Below are positions 31,967 to 45,302 of a stretch of DNA of 64,000 bases, one piece after another. The notes below the pieces were generated by a model. The model saw nothing but the letters and a program-made list of their open reading frames with translations. It did not search any database and had not been told where the DNA came from. Source of the stretch: Botrytis cinerea B05.10 (Eukaryota; Ascomycota; Leotiomycetes; Helotiales; Sclerotiniaceae). The number at the start of each line of letters is the position of its first letter. Positions within the stretch are counted from its first letter, which is position 1. The stretch covers positions 434,001 through 498,000 of the forward strand of contig NC_037315.1 of NCBI RefSeq assembly GCF_000143535.2, read 5' to 3'. The translations under genes were made by a program, and so were the position numbers.

Positions 31967-34900
31967 ATGACGCACCGGCCTTCGCCTGTCGTAGTCAATG
32001 ACTCGGGAAGCATTGACATCATTGCAAATGATCAGAAGCATGAGGATAGATCATTCCGAATTGAGAGAGTGTTCCCTATCCGTATTGAAACAGATTCGGG
32101 TACAGATCGACCCTCGAAGTCTTAGTGAGCCTATTGATTAACAATTCACATAGTCACTGCCACAAAGCCTAATGGCTCTGTTATTGAGAAAAATCAAAAC
32201 GTGTCAGACAATACGCCTTCTACAAATGTTCCCGTTGTAGGACCCGAGATTGAAGGGGCCATCAATCAAAGGCACCCGAAAGTAATTTTAGCAGAATCCT
32301 GCCAGCCATCATCGCCATCCCAACAGACTTTCATTGCGACTTCAATTCATCATTTGATTTCTGACAGTAAGCCCACTCCCAATTATGCCATTAACGAGGT
32401 TGTTCGTCGATGTGAGGATGAGCCAATTCAGATTCCCGGATCCATTCAAAGCTTCGGAGTATTGTTAGCTCTCGAGGAAAAAGATGACAGTCGGTTCTTG
32501 GTTCGAATCGCAAGTGAAAACTCTGAAAGCATTCTTGGCCGCCAGCCTGAAGATCTTTTCAAACTCTCTTGCTTCACCCAACTGCTCAGTCCAGTGTATG
32601 AATTGGACTTTAGGGCTCGAATTGAGTCCAGAAAGCTCTGGCATCAAAAAGAACATCTTAAAGCATATCCAGATATTTTTACCACGATGCTGGAGTCAGC
32701 TCCCCATATCCCTATGTACTGCGCTTTACATTTTCGTGAGGATGCTGGCTTGTTTATATGCGAGTTTGAAGCGAAGAATGATTTGATGACTGACGTTCCT
32801 CCGGAGAATTGGAATCTGCCTGGAGAACAGATCAATATTATTGATAATCAAGCGACGGAGGAGGAGCGAATCATATCGACTACAAAATATAGTGAGCCGT
32901 TTCGCACGATACAAAGGACCAAGAACAGGCTCGGCGAGATGGAAATGTTTCACCTCGGCTGTGAGGTTCAGGAGCAGCTAAATTCAGCCACTTCCATAGC
33001 ATCTCTACTCGACATCGTTGTTGGTCTCGTCTTTGATTTGACTGGATTTCACAGGATTATGGCTTATCAGTTTGATGAAGACGACGCAGGGTTGGTTAGA
33101 GCAGAGTACATTGATGAGAGAGCGTCGTTGGACCTCTACCGTGGCCTCAAGTTTCCGAGCACTGACATCCCAGTTCAGGCTCGGCAGCTTTATGTGCTCA
33201 ACAAAATAAGATTACTCTATGATCGAACGGAAAAGACAGCCAGACTTGTGTCTTCAACCGAGCAATACAATCCTAAAAGTCTCAACCTCTCATCGGCATA
33301 TTTAAGAGCCATGTCACCCGTTCACATCAAATATCTGACAAACATGGGTGTGAGGGCTTCGTTCTCCATCTCCTTGATTGTAGAGGGCCGACTATGGGGC
33401 TTGATCTCTTGTCATGATTATGGCTTAGAAGGCAAGAGAGTTTCATTTCCAATGAGGGAGCTCTGCCGAAGTCTAGGTGATTGCACAAGCAACAACATTG
33501 AGAAATTAATCTACCTATCTCGGATACAAGCACGGCGGCATCTCGGAAAAGCACCTCCTAGAACTTCGCCATCGCAATATGTTGCTGCTTCATCCAGAGA
33601 TCTATTGCAGATGTTTGAAGCAGATTTCGGGTTCTTGGCCATCAAAGATGAGGCAAGAACAATTGGGCGCTTGTATGCCTACAATGAAAGTATTTCTCTA
33701 CTCCAATATATCCGCAAGAAATCGCATACATCTGTCTTCTGTACTCAAAATATTTCCGCCGACTGCACAGATATTCTATTTCCTGCGCACTTTGTTTTAA
33801 TTTCGGGATTTCTTGTGATTCCATTGTCTCTGTCAGGGTCAGACTTTCTGGTGTTTTTTCGTAAGGGACAGCTAAAAGAGGTCAAGTGGGCCGGAAATCC
33901 AAATGAGAAGATATATAAGCCTGGCACACAATATCTTGAGCCAAGGGCAAGTTTCAAGAGATGGAGCCAGCATGTCATGGGTACTAGTCGAGAATGGACA
34001 CGAGAACAAGGTTAGTCCATCCTACTATTCATTGATGGTGTCTAATATGGAATCTTTCAGTTGAGTCCGCAGGAGTTTTGAGTGCATTATATGGAAGGTT
34101 CATTGAAGTCTGGAGGCAAAAAGAGGCTATCGTACAACAAAACCGAATGACACGATTATTAATTCGGCAAGCTGGAGCTGAGGGTACGTATTCAAAATAT
34201 GGGAGCATTTGGGTATTACTGATATCTTTAAGTTCGAAATCCCTTGAATGCTATAATTGGTTATCTCGAAATCGCACTTGAAGAGGTTCTCGACGACCAA
34301 GCCCGTCTTCACCTGGAGAAGTCTTTAGGTGCATCGAGGTCCCTTATCTTTGTTGTGAATGACCTTCTCAATTTGACAGAAGCAGAAGTAGAAGACCCTG
34401 AAATGTCCCATGATAATGTTGTCTTGGCTCAAATGATGAACGATGTCATCGACGATTTCGGTGATGAATGTCAAAAGAAGAGTCTAAATATCAGATTTGC
34501 CGAAAGTGTAGACATTCCTCCAATGGTAAAATGTGATGGCGTGCGTTTGAGACAGACAATCACGAATCTACTATCAAACACTGTGAAACATTCAACTGCT
34601 GGCGATGTGGTTGTTGGATTGAAAAACGTTGAGTCTGATGATGACAAGACTCGAGTCGAGATGTTCTTCACTGACAACGGTTCTGGATTCACCGAGTAAG
34701 TTTCCATATATGGAAGATATGATGTCCAACTTCCTCATATCGAGAAACTAATTCCCCATCTACCCAGACCTGAACTCGACGGCATATTCCAAGACTTCGA
34801 GAAAGTGCTCGACGATGACGACGATGTAGATGCTCCACCAAGTCTCGACGGAGAAAAGGCATCCATCGGTCTCGGTCTCGCCGTCGCAGCACGATTTGTC

Positions 34901-35911
34901 AGACTCAACGATGGCAAAATAGTAATCAACACCGAGCCCGGACACGGAACCACCGTCACTATCTCTATCCCGTTCCGAAAATCCAAAGGTGGACACCCCT
35001 TCGCTGCCAGGACTCCCCGCGAAGACGCTCCTGATCCATCTCTCAGTGCCCAGAGTCCCAACTCCGAAAATGGTATAAAATGCGATACCCCTGAAAGATT
35101 CCAGGTTCCTCCTCCCACGCCCCTCAAAGAACCCTTCACCACCTCCGCAGCCGAACTCATCGAATCCCCCGAATCAATACCCACACCCAGCACCTGCACA
35201 TCACACCCCTCTCCCACTTCTTCTTCCTCTCACCCCCTCTCCACATCCCTCTCCGCCAAATCCGTAACCACCAACTCCGACTACCAACTCCAATACCCCT
35301 TCCCCACCATGAAACTCCCTCCCCAACCCGAAATCCGCAATCTCAATGTCCTCGTCGCGGAAGATAATCCACTCAATAGTCGATTATTGGAAGAGCGTCT
35401 GAGGAAAAGAGGTCATGTGGTTACGGTGACGATTAATGGTCAGGCATGTGCGGAGGCGGTGATGGCTACTCCTGATGGTTTCGATATCGTGTTGATGGAT
35501 ATACAGGTACGTATTATTCCTCCCATTTTCATTTCATTTCCATCCCATCCCATTCTCTCAACTCCTCCCCCTAATAAAACTAACCCCCCACCCTCCCCTC
35601 AGATGCCCATCCTCAACGGTTTCACCTCCACAACCCTAATCCGCAGCTTCACCACCAACACACTCCCCTCCCCCCGCGCATCCCTCTACGGTCGACTCCC
35701 CATAATCGCGGTATCAGCCTCCCTCGAAGAATCAAAAAGAGACGAGTACGTAACTCGTGGTTTCGACGGATGGATCCTCAAACCGATTGATTTTCAGACG
35801 TTGGAGGGGATGCTCGCGAGTGTAGAGGATGACGGGAGGAGAGAGAAATTGATGTATGGGAGGGAGGGCGTGAAGTGGAATAAAGGGGGGTGGTTGAGAT
35901 TGAGGGGATGA
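31967..35911 (+). CDS. fungal phytochrome hybrid histidine kinase
   Basis: Six exons: 31967-32099, 32154-34010, 34061-34183, 34233-34695, 34768-35506 and 35603-35911, giving 1207 aa. Order: PAS with the bilin-binding Cys in VRRCEDEPIQIPGSIQSFG (~Cys131), GAF (FHRIMAYQFDEDDAGLVRAE; FPSTDIPVQARQLY; MGVRASFSISLI), PHY with tongue segment KEVKWAGNP and LEPRASFKRW, HisKA (~695-760), HATPase (NLLSNTVKHS; TDNGSGF; IGLGLAVAARFV) and a receiver (VLVAEDNPLNSRLL; Asp in IVLMDIQ|MP; WILKPID). The H-box reads AGAEVRNPLNAI, with Ala703 where HisKA has its phospho-acceptor His. No alternative splice restores it. The last intron (96 nt) is stop-free and in frame, but it splits the conserved MDIQMP, so it is real. 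A red/far-red sensor, probably without classical autophosphorylation. Confidence 0.92.
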
Positions 35912-36502
35912 GAGTAGAGAGTTGAGGGGTAGCCGCGTGTGGAAATCAAAAATTGAATTGGGGGTTGGGAAAGGACTCTAATATTTTAAACTGTGAATTT
36001 GGTTGAGTGTCAGAATTGTGAGGTTCAAGAGGAATTGGCGAAGAAATTTGGGTTTCCGAATAGTGTGCAAACACTGGCAAAGTTGATCTCTTTCTTTTTC
36101 TTTTTTCTTCTTTTTTCTTTTTTTCTTTCCTTCTCCATCTCTCTCTCTTTATTATGTCGTTTTTATACTGGTCATTCTTATAGGTGATAATCTAAGCAGA
36201 GAACGCATTGATAACCTCAAATCGATGTATGAAAATATAAATAGGTCTAACTCACCATCAACTATGGGGTCTGAACAAGATGACTTTTGTGATGTCGAGA
36301 TTCAGTATTATCTGTGAAAATCAAGTGAAAATTGTTGTCATTAATATTTCTTGCTCTTCTGGCTTAGATAGTGCAATAGAAACAGCCGATGCCGATTTAA
36401 TACCGAACGCCAAATGCATTCCCATTGATCCAACTCCACCCCATCGCTCAAATGCCTATACGCAGTCAAAGATTCGAAACTCAAAATTCAAACCAAAAAC
36501 TC
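35912..36502. other. convergent 3' spacer
   Basis: Between phytochrome (+) and Fat1-type (-). Pyrimidine-rich run at ~36089-36150. No gene. Confidence 0.55.
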
Positions 36503-38501
36503 CTAAAGTTTAACCTTTCCCCCATTCAATTCATTCCACTCCTTTTCACCAAACTTCACATATTCATCCCCTCTCAACCACCACATCTGATCGCCGCTCT
36601 CGTCTATTGCATTTGGATCCACCCCCTGTTTCCGAATCACATGTTTAACCATCTTCACCGTCCCCGTAATTTCCATCTCCTCTCCCTCTTTTTTGACTCT
36701 CAAAAACACTGGTACCGCATAACTCGGTAGTGACTTTTTCGCATGGACCGCCAAATCCTTCATAACATTCGGAGTGTGATCTTTTAGGATAACAGCCGCA
36801 CATCCTACTCGACCATCATGATGGGGCAGGGAAACTCCATAGACATTTGCTTCCTGGATGGCCGGATGAGTAGACAGCGCTTCTGCGACTTCATTTGTTG
36901 ATACATTTTCTGATTTCCAACGAAACGTGTCACCGATTCGATCATTGAAGTAGACATTTTCACCATTTTCCCATGTCATAATATCGCCTGTTCGAAACCA
37001 TGCATCGCCCTTTTCGAAAACGTCTCGTAACACTTTACTATCGGAGGCGCTTTGGTTGTTGAAATATCCTTGATACCCTGAATTTATATCGGCGGGATCA
37101 AGCTTATACAACATTTCTCCTGGGGCTCCATATGGTACTTTGGTGCAAAATCCGGTACTTTTCGATCGATAAGGTTGTTCCGTTTCAACGTCCAATTCGA
37201 CCACAGCCCATCCTTTCCTCAATACAAGCCAGTAAATGAACCCGTTACGTCCTACTGCGCCCCTGCTAAATTCGTTATTAGAATAATTCCAGCCAGCTCC
37301 TGCACCCTCAGTAGCGGAGTAAAATTCGGCGATAGTTTTGATGTCAAATCGTTCCTTAAATTTGTTCCATACATCAGGTCTTAAGCCATTACCAAACGCC
37401 ATTCTAACGTTATTTTTCTTGTCTATGTTCTCGCCCGTCACCGGATCATGTTGAGGAGGTGCAGATAAGAGGTAGCGACAGACCTCCCCGACATATTGAA
37501 TAACATTCGCGTTTGATTCTCGAACTTCCTTCCAGAATGTTTTTGTGGAAAACTTTCTGCCGATACATATCGTTGCACCCATGTTCAGAGCTGCTAAGAC
37601 AGCAAGAACACTAGCAGCAGAATGGTACATAGGCATACACTAACAGAAATTAGTATTTCGAAATACAAAAAAGGAACAAACGCACAGTATACAAGACATC
37701 AGGTCGTCCGTATCCACTCCATTTTGGCATGATAGTCGAGCCAAAGTTTGCCTTCCCCCAAGCAAGGACTGCAGGTTTAGGTAAACCTGTAGTACCACTG
37801 GTGTATATCAACATTCCGATCATTGATTTTGTTTGCTTAGATCTAGTAGAATCCGACTCTCGAATGCCTTCAGTGGAAATGATAGCAGCTTCTACATCGG
37901 AAGTGAGAATTTGGAAAGAGATATCCGGAAGTTCATCCCGAACTTCCTGCGTCAACTTCTCTTCGACCATTGGATCCACGATACATAACCTTGCAGTGGA
38001 GACTTTGACACAATGGGCTAATGCTTTGCCCGTCAAGTTGTAATTAATGAAGGCTGGTTTGGCACCTATACTCCATAATCCAAACCATAGAAAGAAATAA
38101 TTATCTGAATTGGTGAAATCCATAGCAACAATTTCCTCCGGCTTGACATTATGGGTATTCTTCAGCCATGTTCCATACTTCAAAACTATATCGTACGTCT
38201 CCTTGAATGTCCATTTCTTGCCTTCGAATATGATGAATGTATCGTTTGCGAAGTTTCCTTTCGCATGCTCTTCGAGTATATAAAACATATTGAGACGATC
38301 ATCTTTTTCTCTTTTGCTAGTGAAGGAATATGCTTTTAATGCAGCACCCAATAATTGATAATCGTAGCTCAAGGAAAGTTTCGCATTGGCGTATGCTAAC
38401 CCAGCCAAAGCTGCTGGAGCTGCTAAAGCCAATGGAACTATTGAATTGTTAGTATTTCGAACTCATTCTGTTGGCCGGAGCGATGTAAACTGACTTGGCA
38501 T
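36503..38501 (-). CDS. fatty acid transporter / very-long-chain acyl-CoA synthetase (Fat1 type)
   Basis: Three exons on the minus strand: 38495-38501 (7 nt), 37686-38437 and 36503-37639, giving 631 aa. The mini-exon supplies ATGCCAA, and the spliced start reads MPIPLALAAPAALAGLAYAN, a hydrophobic N-terminal anchor. The AMP-binding P-loop (MLIYTSGTTGLPKPAVLAWG, ~residue 210), CMPMYHSAASVLAVLAALN, FRTGDIMTWENGENVYFNDR and the VGCAAVI region are FATP/Fat1 signatures. It couples fatty-acid uptake to CoA activation at ER, peroxisome or plasma membrane. The length is slightly shorter than yeast Fat1. The C-terminus ends ELNGGKVKL. Confidence 0.9.
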
Positions 38502-39746
38502 TTTGATAACAATGTAGTAAAAGTATTTCCAGTTGTCAAATGAACACCTAAAGAGCTCTGTGAAAATACGGTATCTGGTAGTCAATTGACCTTTGCCTGC
38601 TATATTCAAGAGACAGTCCCGCTTTCAAGTGAGAATAAAACAGCAAATACTGTTAGAATTGGTTGCGCAGATAAGGGATCCGATGTTCATGCAGTTATAA
38701 AATCCCAAATTCGTTGATTCAAAGGGTGGATTCAAGGCGAAAAAGATGTTTTGGATGGAAAAAGAGACGACAGCAGGTAAGATAGGTAAGAAAGACTGTA
38801 CCTCAAACCCTTACCGTACAGGTATTAATATGGCTGAAGTCTGGGTAATATGCATGCGTACATCTCGCCGATGGACCCTTTTGGGGGGGGGTTCATTCCT
38901 CAGATGGTAACGTATGCCTCGGCACGGAGGTGACTTCCTCGCATAGTATGGCTTGTTCTGAGCCATTATACTCGGAATACAATAACGAATAAGCCACCGG
39001 TGATGCGAAAGAGGTTCCATATCCGACCAGTTTTTTCAGTGCAGAGTCAGGATTCAAGGGACATTAAACCTTTTGAGGGGAATGCACAGTCTTTTCCTCA
39101 TCTTAGTACCAATCATAGCCATGCGAGCCATGCCACAAATTGGCAATTTATGCGATTCATGTGGAGTTCTCGGATGGATATCTTCTCCGTTGTAACGTGC
39201 CTTGATTCGTTTGTATGGCTGCAGTCTTCGTGTGCGATGTATGGACGGATGGCATTCGGCCTCGTACGACAACTGAAGGGATAAAGACTGTCGGTGGTGG
39301 ATGCACTGATTGATGCTCATGTATTTGGTTGGATGAGTGCAAGCCTGCTTATGATCAATCAACGGTTTTTTTTTGGATCTTCGCGGATCCTTTCCCAACG
39401 AGGTTTGACATATGACGGAAACTCCCTTGGATACTAGAATGGTAGGGGTGGCGGGGCACGTGATAGGGGTAGGTTCTAGTATTTTGGTGTGTGCTGGTCC
39501 CCGCTATTAGAGAAGACCGCAGCTTTAACCTTATCGGGCTCAAGCGTCAAACAAAGTGGAAGCTCAGCCTTGTCAATTAGCTTCAGCCTTGTCATTTCCT
39601 TCCACCTCTCCAGCCTTCTCATCGCTAAAACCTGCTGGTCGCAAATAGCGGCCCATCCAAACACAGCTCGGAACTTCCACGATATCAATACATGCCGTGT
39701 GGATCTACTTATTATCAACATAACAAATGGACATCCAAACTTCATA
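38502..39746. other. divergent promoter region of Fat1-type and PIG-S genes
   Basis: 1.2 kb with no supported gene. A run of nine G lies at 38883-38891. Several overlapping shadow frames near 39000-39540 lack support. Confidence 0.5.
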
Positions 39747-41413
39747 ATGTCATTATCAACAAATGAACCTGCATCCTCAGGTCCGACAGAAACTACAGTT
39801 GAAGATGTGAAAATCTTTAATGATAAGCCACCCGAAAACGCGGTGGCAGCAGTAAAGAAAAGAAAGGAACCACCTCCTGAGAAGCCCGAGAATGCTCGCA
39901 TGCGAATCCAGGTTCTGATTTCATTCTGGGCTATCATATTATTACTTGGTGTGCCAATATGGTGGAGAACGACGACAATTTATAGAGCGCCTTTGCCTTT
40001 AGATCAAATGACCGATTGGGCCGAAGGAAGAGTATGTCAATGTCATATCCATGAATAGCTCAGACTAATTGAAGAATCTAGGCATGCCGTCCAGTATTTC
40101 CACTCACAATTTCAATAGAAGCCGAATCATTACAAGAAAATGAAGCTCAGAATCTTCTACGAACTACACAACATGCTTTGGATGATTTAAACGATTTCTC
40201 CGCACATCATTTACGATTACAACTTTCCCCGCCCAACAATGCTTCCGCGACTACGAATGGGTTTTCATATGGGGGCATGGGAGAGGAGGTTGCTTTGACT
40301 ATTAGACTTTTGCCTGGAGCAGCATCGCAAGCGAATTTACAAGCATATGCGCCCATTTTAGATATACACTATCCTCCAAATCAGATCCCTTCGAGCTCGT
40401 CATCATCATCATCGTTAGCCACGTACATTGCGAATACCTTGAGGGGCGTGTTTGCCGAAGAACAAGCTATGATCGCATACCTACTTTCTACCAGTTCCGC
40501 CCCACCAGAGAGAAGTCCAAAAGCGTTGGCGCCAGAAGTGGCAGATACTCTAGCCAAATGGACAACGCGTTCATTAAAATACTCTGGAACTTATCACTTA
40601 ACCTTCTCCCTCTTTACTCCAACGGCCACCCCCTCATCTTGGGATATCGAAGCTGCGCTAGAAGAACACATGAAACCATTACTCGAAAGCTTCACTTCAA
40701 TCAGCAATTTCACAATCGATACCCAAGTCCAACTATACGCCACCCCTGGTGTTAGCGGAAATGTCCTACGAAAAGAAGATCTGAGTGGCTTCATCAATGC
40801 CGCCGAATGGCCTCTAAGTCCCAGTATTGGCGGCGCTCCAACAATTAATTTCATTCTCTATGCAGGCGATATGGAAGTCGAAGGGGGTGGAAAGAGCTGG
40901 TTGATCCCTCAATGGGGTGGCGTAGTAATTCAATCCGACATCTCAGATCTACGCCCCGCAATGCTTACTTTTTCCACTCAACTAATGTCCCTAATGGGGG
41001 CCCCCGAAACCGGATCTCTTCCTCTACGCTTAATGACACTAGTGCGCGTGCGTAGCGCAGGTCTTCTTCTGAAAGCAAGCGGGACACTAGGAAGTTTAGC
41101 GCGATTAAGTAAAGCGCTCCCCTCGATTAGTATACCGGAATCCGTGCAAGATGGCGTCTATACAACTATCGAACATTTGAGAAAAGCATGTGATGGTTTA
41201 GGAGGTAATGTCGGATTAGTTCATGCACGTATTGCGGAAGAGGCGGCAGAAAAGGCATTTTTCGAAAAGAGTATGGTGGGCCAAGTGTATTTTCCGGATG
41301 AACATAAAGTAGCGGTTTACATGCCATTGTTGGGACCTGTGGGTGTACCGCTAGTCATGAATGTGTTGAAGGAAATTAAAGCATGGAGAAAGAGGAGTAG
41401 AATGGCTAGCTAA
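39747..41413 (+). CDS. GPI transamidase subunit PIG-S / Gpi17
   Basis: Exons 39747-40031 and 40082-41413 joined in phase 0, giving 538 aa, normal for PIG-S. A short cytosolic N-terminus precedes membrane segment IQVLISFWAIILLLGVPIWW. A large lumenal domain follows, with PLDQMTDWAEGR, VQLYATPGVSGNVLRKEDLS, AEWPLSPS and WLIPQWGGVVI. A C-terminal hydrophobic segment (VYMPLLGPVGVPLVMNVLKE) ends with a basic tail KAWRKRSRMAS. The GPI transamidase complex in the ER attaches GPI anchors to proteins. The start at 39747 is used because the longer upstream frame has no Met with similar sense. Confidence 0.9.
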
Positions 41414-41522
41414 TTGACATTAATCATAGTTTGCTAGTCGCTTTTGAAAGATAATGATGTAATGAATTCTCAAAGAATCTTTTCCCTTTACTATGTCTTT
41501 TCGTGTCATACTATGCTATTCT

Positions 41523-44500
41523 TCACACAGAATCTCGAATCTCAAAACTCGATTTCGTCTCTCCAAATCCCCATATCTCCATTCCATTCCCTACAATAAT
41601 CGCTTTCGCCCCGTTCCCATCATCCCCAGGAATCAAACCCACATCCCCAATATCACTCACCGCCGTAAACTCATCCCCTACCATCTCGATATCTATCGGG
41701 CATGTTTCCCCTTTTTCTTTTTCGGCTGTTGATGTAGATGTAAAAGAAGAAGCAATCGCAACCCGCCACGTCTTAACCCGCTGATCAGTGCTGGAAGATA
41801 CGATATACATATCCGTTTCCTTTTTCTTTTTCTTTTTCTTCTCGTCCTCGTCGTCTGCGCTATCTATAATATCTGTAGAACGGAGACGAGGCTGAGAATG
41901 AGAATGAGAATGAGGCATAAACACCAATCCCGTAACAGCAGCCGCGTGCGCATTGGGGACGAGTATTTTCATCGGGTTCTGGAAAGAAGAGGACTTCAAA
42001 CCCAGGCCCGAAGGTTCCGAAATCGGATACAGCGTCACGCCGATTGCGTTATCGTCGCCGCCGGTGATGATTACGAGATATGGAGCGGTAGTAGCGGAAG
42101 CGGGGGTGTATTTGAACGCGAGGGTTTTGATGGCGTTTTGATGGATTTTGGTGTGTGAGATGAGGATGGGGGTGGAAGTTTGTGGGGGTGAGATTGAGGA
42201 GGGGGCTTCTGCGGGATTTTGGGATTGGGCTTGGGAATTGGGGGAGAAGGGGAGAGGGGCCCTCCAGATACAGAGACTTCCGTCGGTAGCCGCGGTTAGG
42301 AAAGTGAGCTCTGAGTGGGAAATCTGTAGATGCGCTATTTGCATTAAACATGCAGATGTATATTGACCCCTAACCAGTAACTTCCATCCACTGATCCTTG
42401 AGTAAAGATAAGTGCGCATGGTTGAGTCCGAATAGGCAAGCGTGATGATCATTTCTTCGTACTCGCTCCCGGGAATATCAGACACGTCGAAAGACATGAT
42501 GCGTAGATCCTGTTCGGCAGTGGGATCAGGACAAGAAGCTTCGCATATGACTCCGAGACCGAAGCCAGGAATTGATTGGATGCGCCAGATGTAGAATTCT
42601 TCGACGCCACCGCTGCTGAAGAGGTAGTGTGAGTTGTGCCAGTGAAGGTGCTGGAGACCTGCCGTGTGTTTTTGGATTGTGGAGAGGCAATTGAGGGAGT
42701 GTGAATCAAAGCTTTGATTCGTGTTTTGTGTATTTTTGTTCTCGTAGCGCCAGATTCTGATATTGGTATCTTCAGCACCGGTTGCTATCATTTGGGGAGA
42801 GCCCCCTATAGCACAAGTCTTGATTTCTCGCCCGTGGCCGCCTGGTTTAATGGTGCGATGAGAAGGAACTTTTTGGGAATGAAGAAAGAGTTGTGATGCT
42901 TTTGTGTATATCAAGTGACCACTACCACCACCTTGAGTCCCCTCAAAGGGAGAATATGCGTGAGCTCGATGTGCACCTCCGCAGTCGATACGCATAATCT
43001 CAGATTGTCTCGTCTCATTCCATACGATAAGACTCTTACTTTTGAAGCCATATAGAATTAAATCAGAACCTTGAAACCAACAAGCTTCAATCATGGGTCC
43101 AAATGGTGGTGCAGCAGAGTGTACACATGAAATCTTTGGCGCAGCTTCATTGTTGTATGAAAATATGGCATATAACCCGTCTCGACTAGTGATTGCGAAG
43201 TAGCTTGTGGTTTGCTTAGAATCGGTCCTGGGAACAGCAACAATGGAAGTAATAGCATCCTTCTTACCAAGCGAGTTCCAGGTATTCATAGTGTTGGTGT
43301 TGGTGTCGTGTACCGCGATTTTACCTTCTCTAGAGCCAATGACGAGATGGTCGTTACATGTACCAGCACCTGTGACTATGAATTTCGGGGGTAATGAGAG
43401 AGTCCTTCTGTCAATAAGAGGTTGTGAGACGGAAGATTCCAGATTGAAAGAGAATATTGTCAGTTCTTGGGTTCCCAATAGTGTGACTAATAATTCAACT
43501 GATTGGTTATCATTTGCTGGGACAATAAACACATCAGATGGTTTTCGTTCGACTTGCCCTATTTGAACGATGGGCAGTCCTGGTTGATACAAGAATATTT
43601 TCCCGTTTGTACCCGCCAAGCAACATAATCCCAGAGTTGAGTTGCCCTTCAAAATAGAATAAGATCTAAGATCTTGAGCACTGGATTCGGGTAGAGACAG
43701 CTCTTTGAAATTGACCGAATTTCCAACAGTAGCCTTGAGAATTCTTCCGAATGTTGTCGTGATCAGGAAATCATTTTCAGATACAAATGCATACCGATTG
43801 AAGGCATCTTTGGGCGCCTTCTTGTTTTTCTTCGATACGACGGATTCTTGATCCTGTTCCTCCTTGTAACAGGATTCCGTAGAATTGAGAGACTTTAAAA
43901 CATCTTCGAGCTCAAAAGCTACCGAGTAATATGAACCTTCAATAGGATTGTCCGTTGCAGAGTCGGCATCCTTGCCTAACGCATCAATTTGAATTGGATT
44001 TGGCTTTGTCTCTTCTTCAAAACAATATGTTGAGATTTTTCCATCTGCTCCACCAGTGACGAGCAAATTTTGACTGTTTTCTATTTGAGTAATAGCTGCT
44101 GACCAAATATGCTTTCCGGTATGAAATGCAAAAGTTTTGATGTGTGTTAACTTAGCAAGATCGTTTAAACTAGGTTTAGAAACATCAAATTCTGAAATAT
44201 CAGAGGTTTTGCCCCCATTTTGAAGCTCACTCCCAAGTTCAAGTGTCCATTGTTGAGCTGTTGAATCTTCTCCGAAAGAAAGAATGGTGATTGGTGAGGT
44301 GCCAAATGTTGAAATATTAGGAAAGTGAAATTTGACACCCCATATACGAGATGCATGGCCCATAGTTACCGCAATACATCGGTTGAAGCCATTAGAGTCC
44401 TGTTGAGGTTTTGCTTTCTCTCCGAAACCTGTCTCTCTTGGCAGTAAGTCGGCAGCTAACTTCATAGCATCTGCATCATTTTGTGAGTCTTCCGCAAGAT

Positions 44501-45302
44501 TCCATATTCGTATTGTACGATCATCGCTACAGCTCGCTAGCAATCGTGTGGTCTTTCCATCATGGCCCATGATCGGTGGAGATATATCGACCCCAAAAAT
44601 GGAACCCTCGTGACCAGTGAAAACAAAGAGGGCTTCATTGTGAAATTTAGAGTTATCTTCGGCAGCAACACATTTCCAAACAATGACCTCGCCGAAGATA
44701 GTTCCTGCTGCAACTATAACAGTATCCTGATTCTCGCAAACGAGACTCGCAGAGTACAACATAGATCGCGAAGAAGGTTGTAGTTGGCGTAATATCGTTG
44801 TCCTGTTTTCCTTTGATAGTGTTGCTTGAACCATTGCATTGTGAGCAGTAACCATGACACAGCCATCGTTTTCCCAAGGACAAAATGCAACACTGAGAAC
44901 CCAGTCACTGGCTGATGTCGCAGTTTCCGTGATACTAGTCACATGTTGAGATATGATCTCTTCAATTTGAGATTTGCGGATCAAGGTCAAACATTGACCG
45001 CCCCAAATAACTACCTGCAAATCGTCTTTGGAATCATTGTTCAATTCTCTAATAATGATACCATGAATTGCCTGTGAGTCAAAGACTCTACATTGGCCAA
45101 TCTGACTGGAAGTTTTGGCATCATATATCTTGAGAAAAGAACCTTCAGCTGCAAGAATCAACAGTTTACCAGTAGAAGTATGGTAAAATTCCAATGCCAA
45201 AATTGGGCTCAATGAGTGGTTATGCTATATTGAAGCAGGTGAGCTAGTGTTCATGTCGAATTTTGGTATATTGAAGCTGTTGCTGACCTTGAAAGAAGAC
45301 AT
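41523..45302 (-). CDS. WD40 protein of the WDR6 / Rtt10 (Trm734) type
   Basis: Exons on the minus strand: 45288-45302 (15 nt, MSSFK) and 41523-45224, giving 1238 aa. Repeated WD units include LLASCSDDRTIRIWN, HASRIWGVKFH, LLVTGGADGKIST, MIATGAEDTNIRIWRYE, TAATDGSLCIWRA and YIVSSSTDQRVKTWRV. Length, repeat spacing and the N-terminal LALEFYHTSTGKLLILAAEG match fungal WDR6/Rtt10. With Trm7 this acts in 2'-O-methylation of the tRNA anticodon loop (wobble position 34), and it also has links to endocytic recycling. A poly-Lys run (EDEKKKKKKKETD) sits between the last blades. Converges on PIG-S with a 109-bp gap. Confidence 0.85.
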
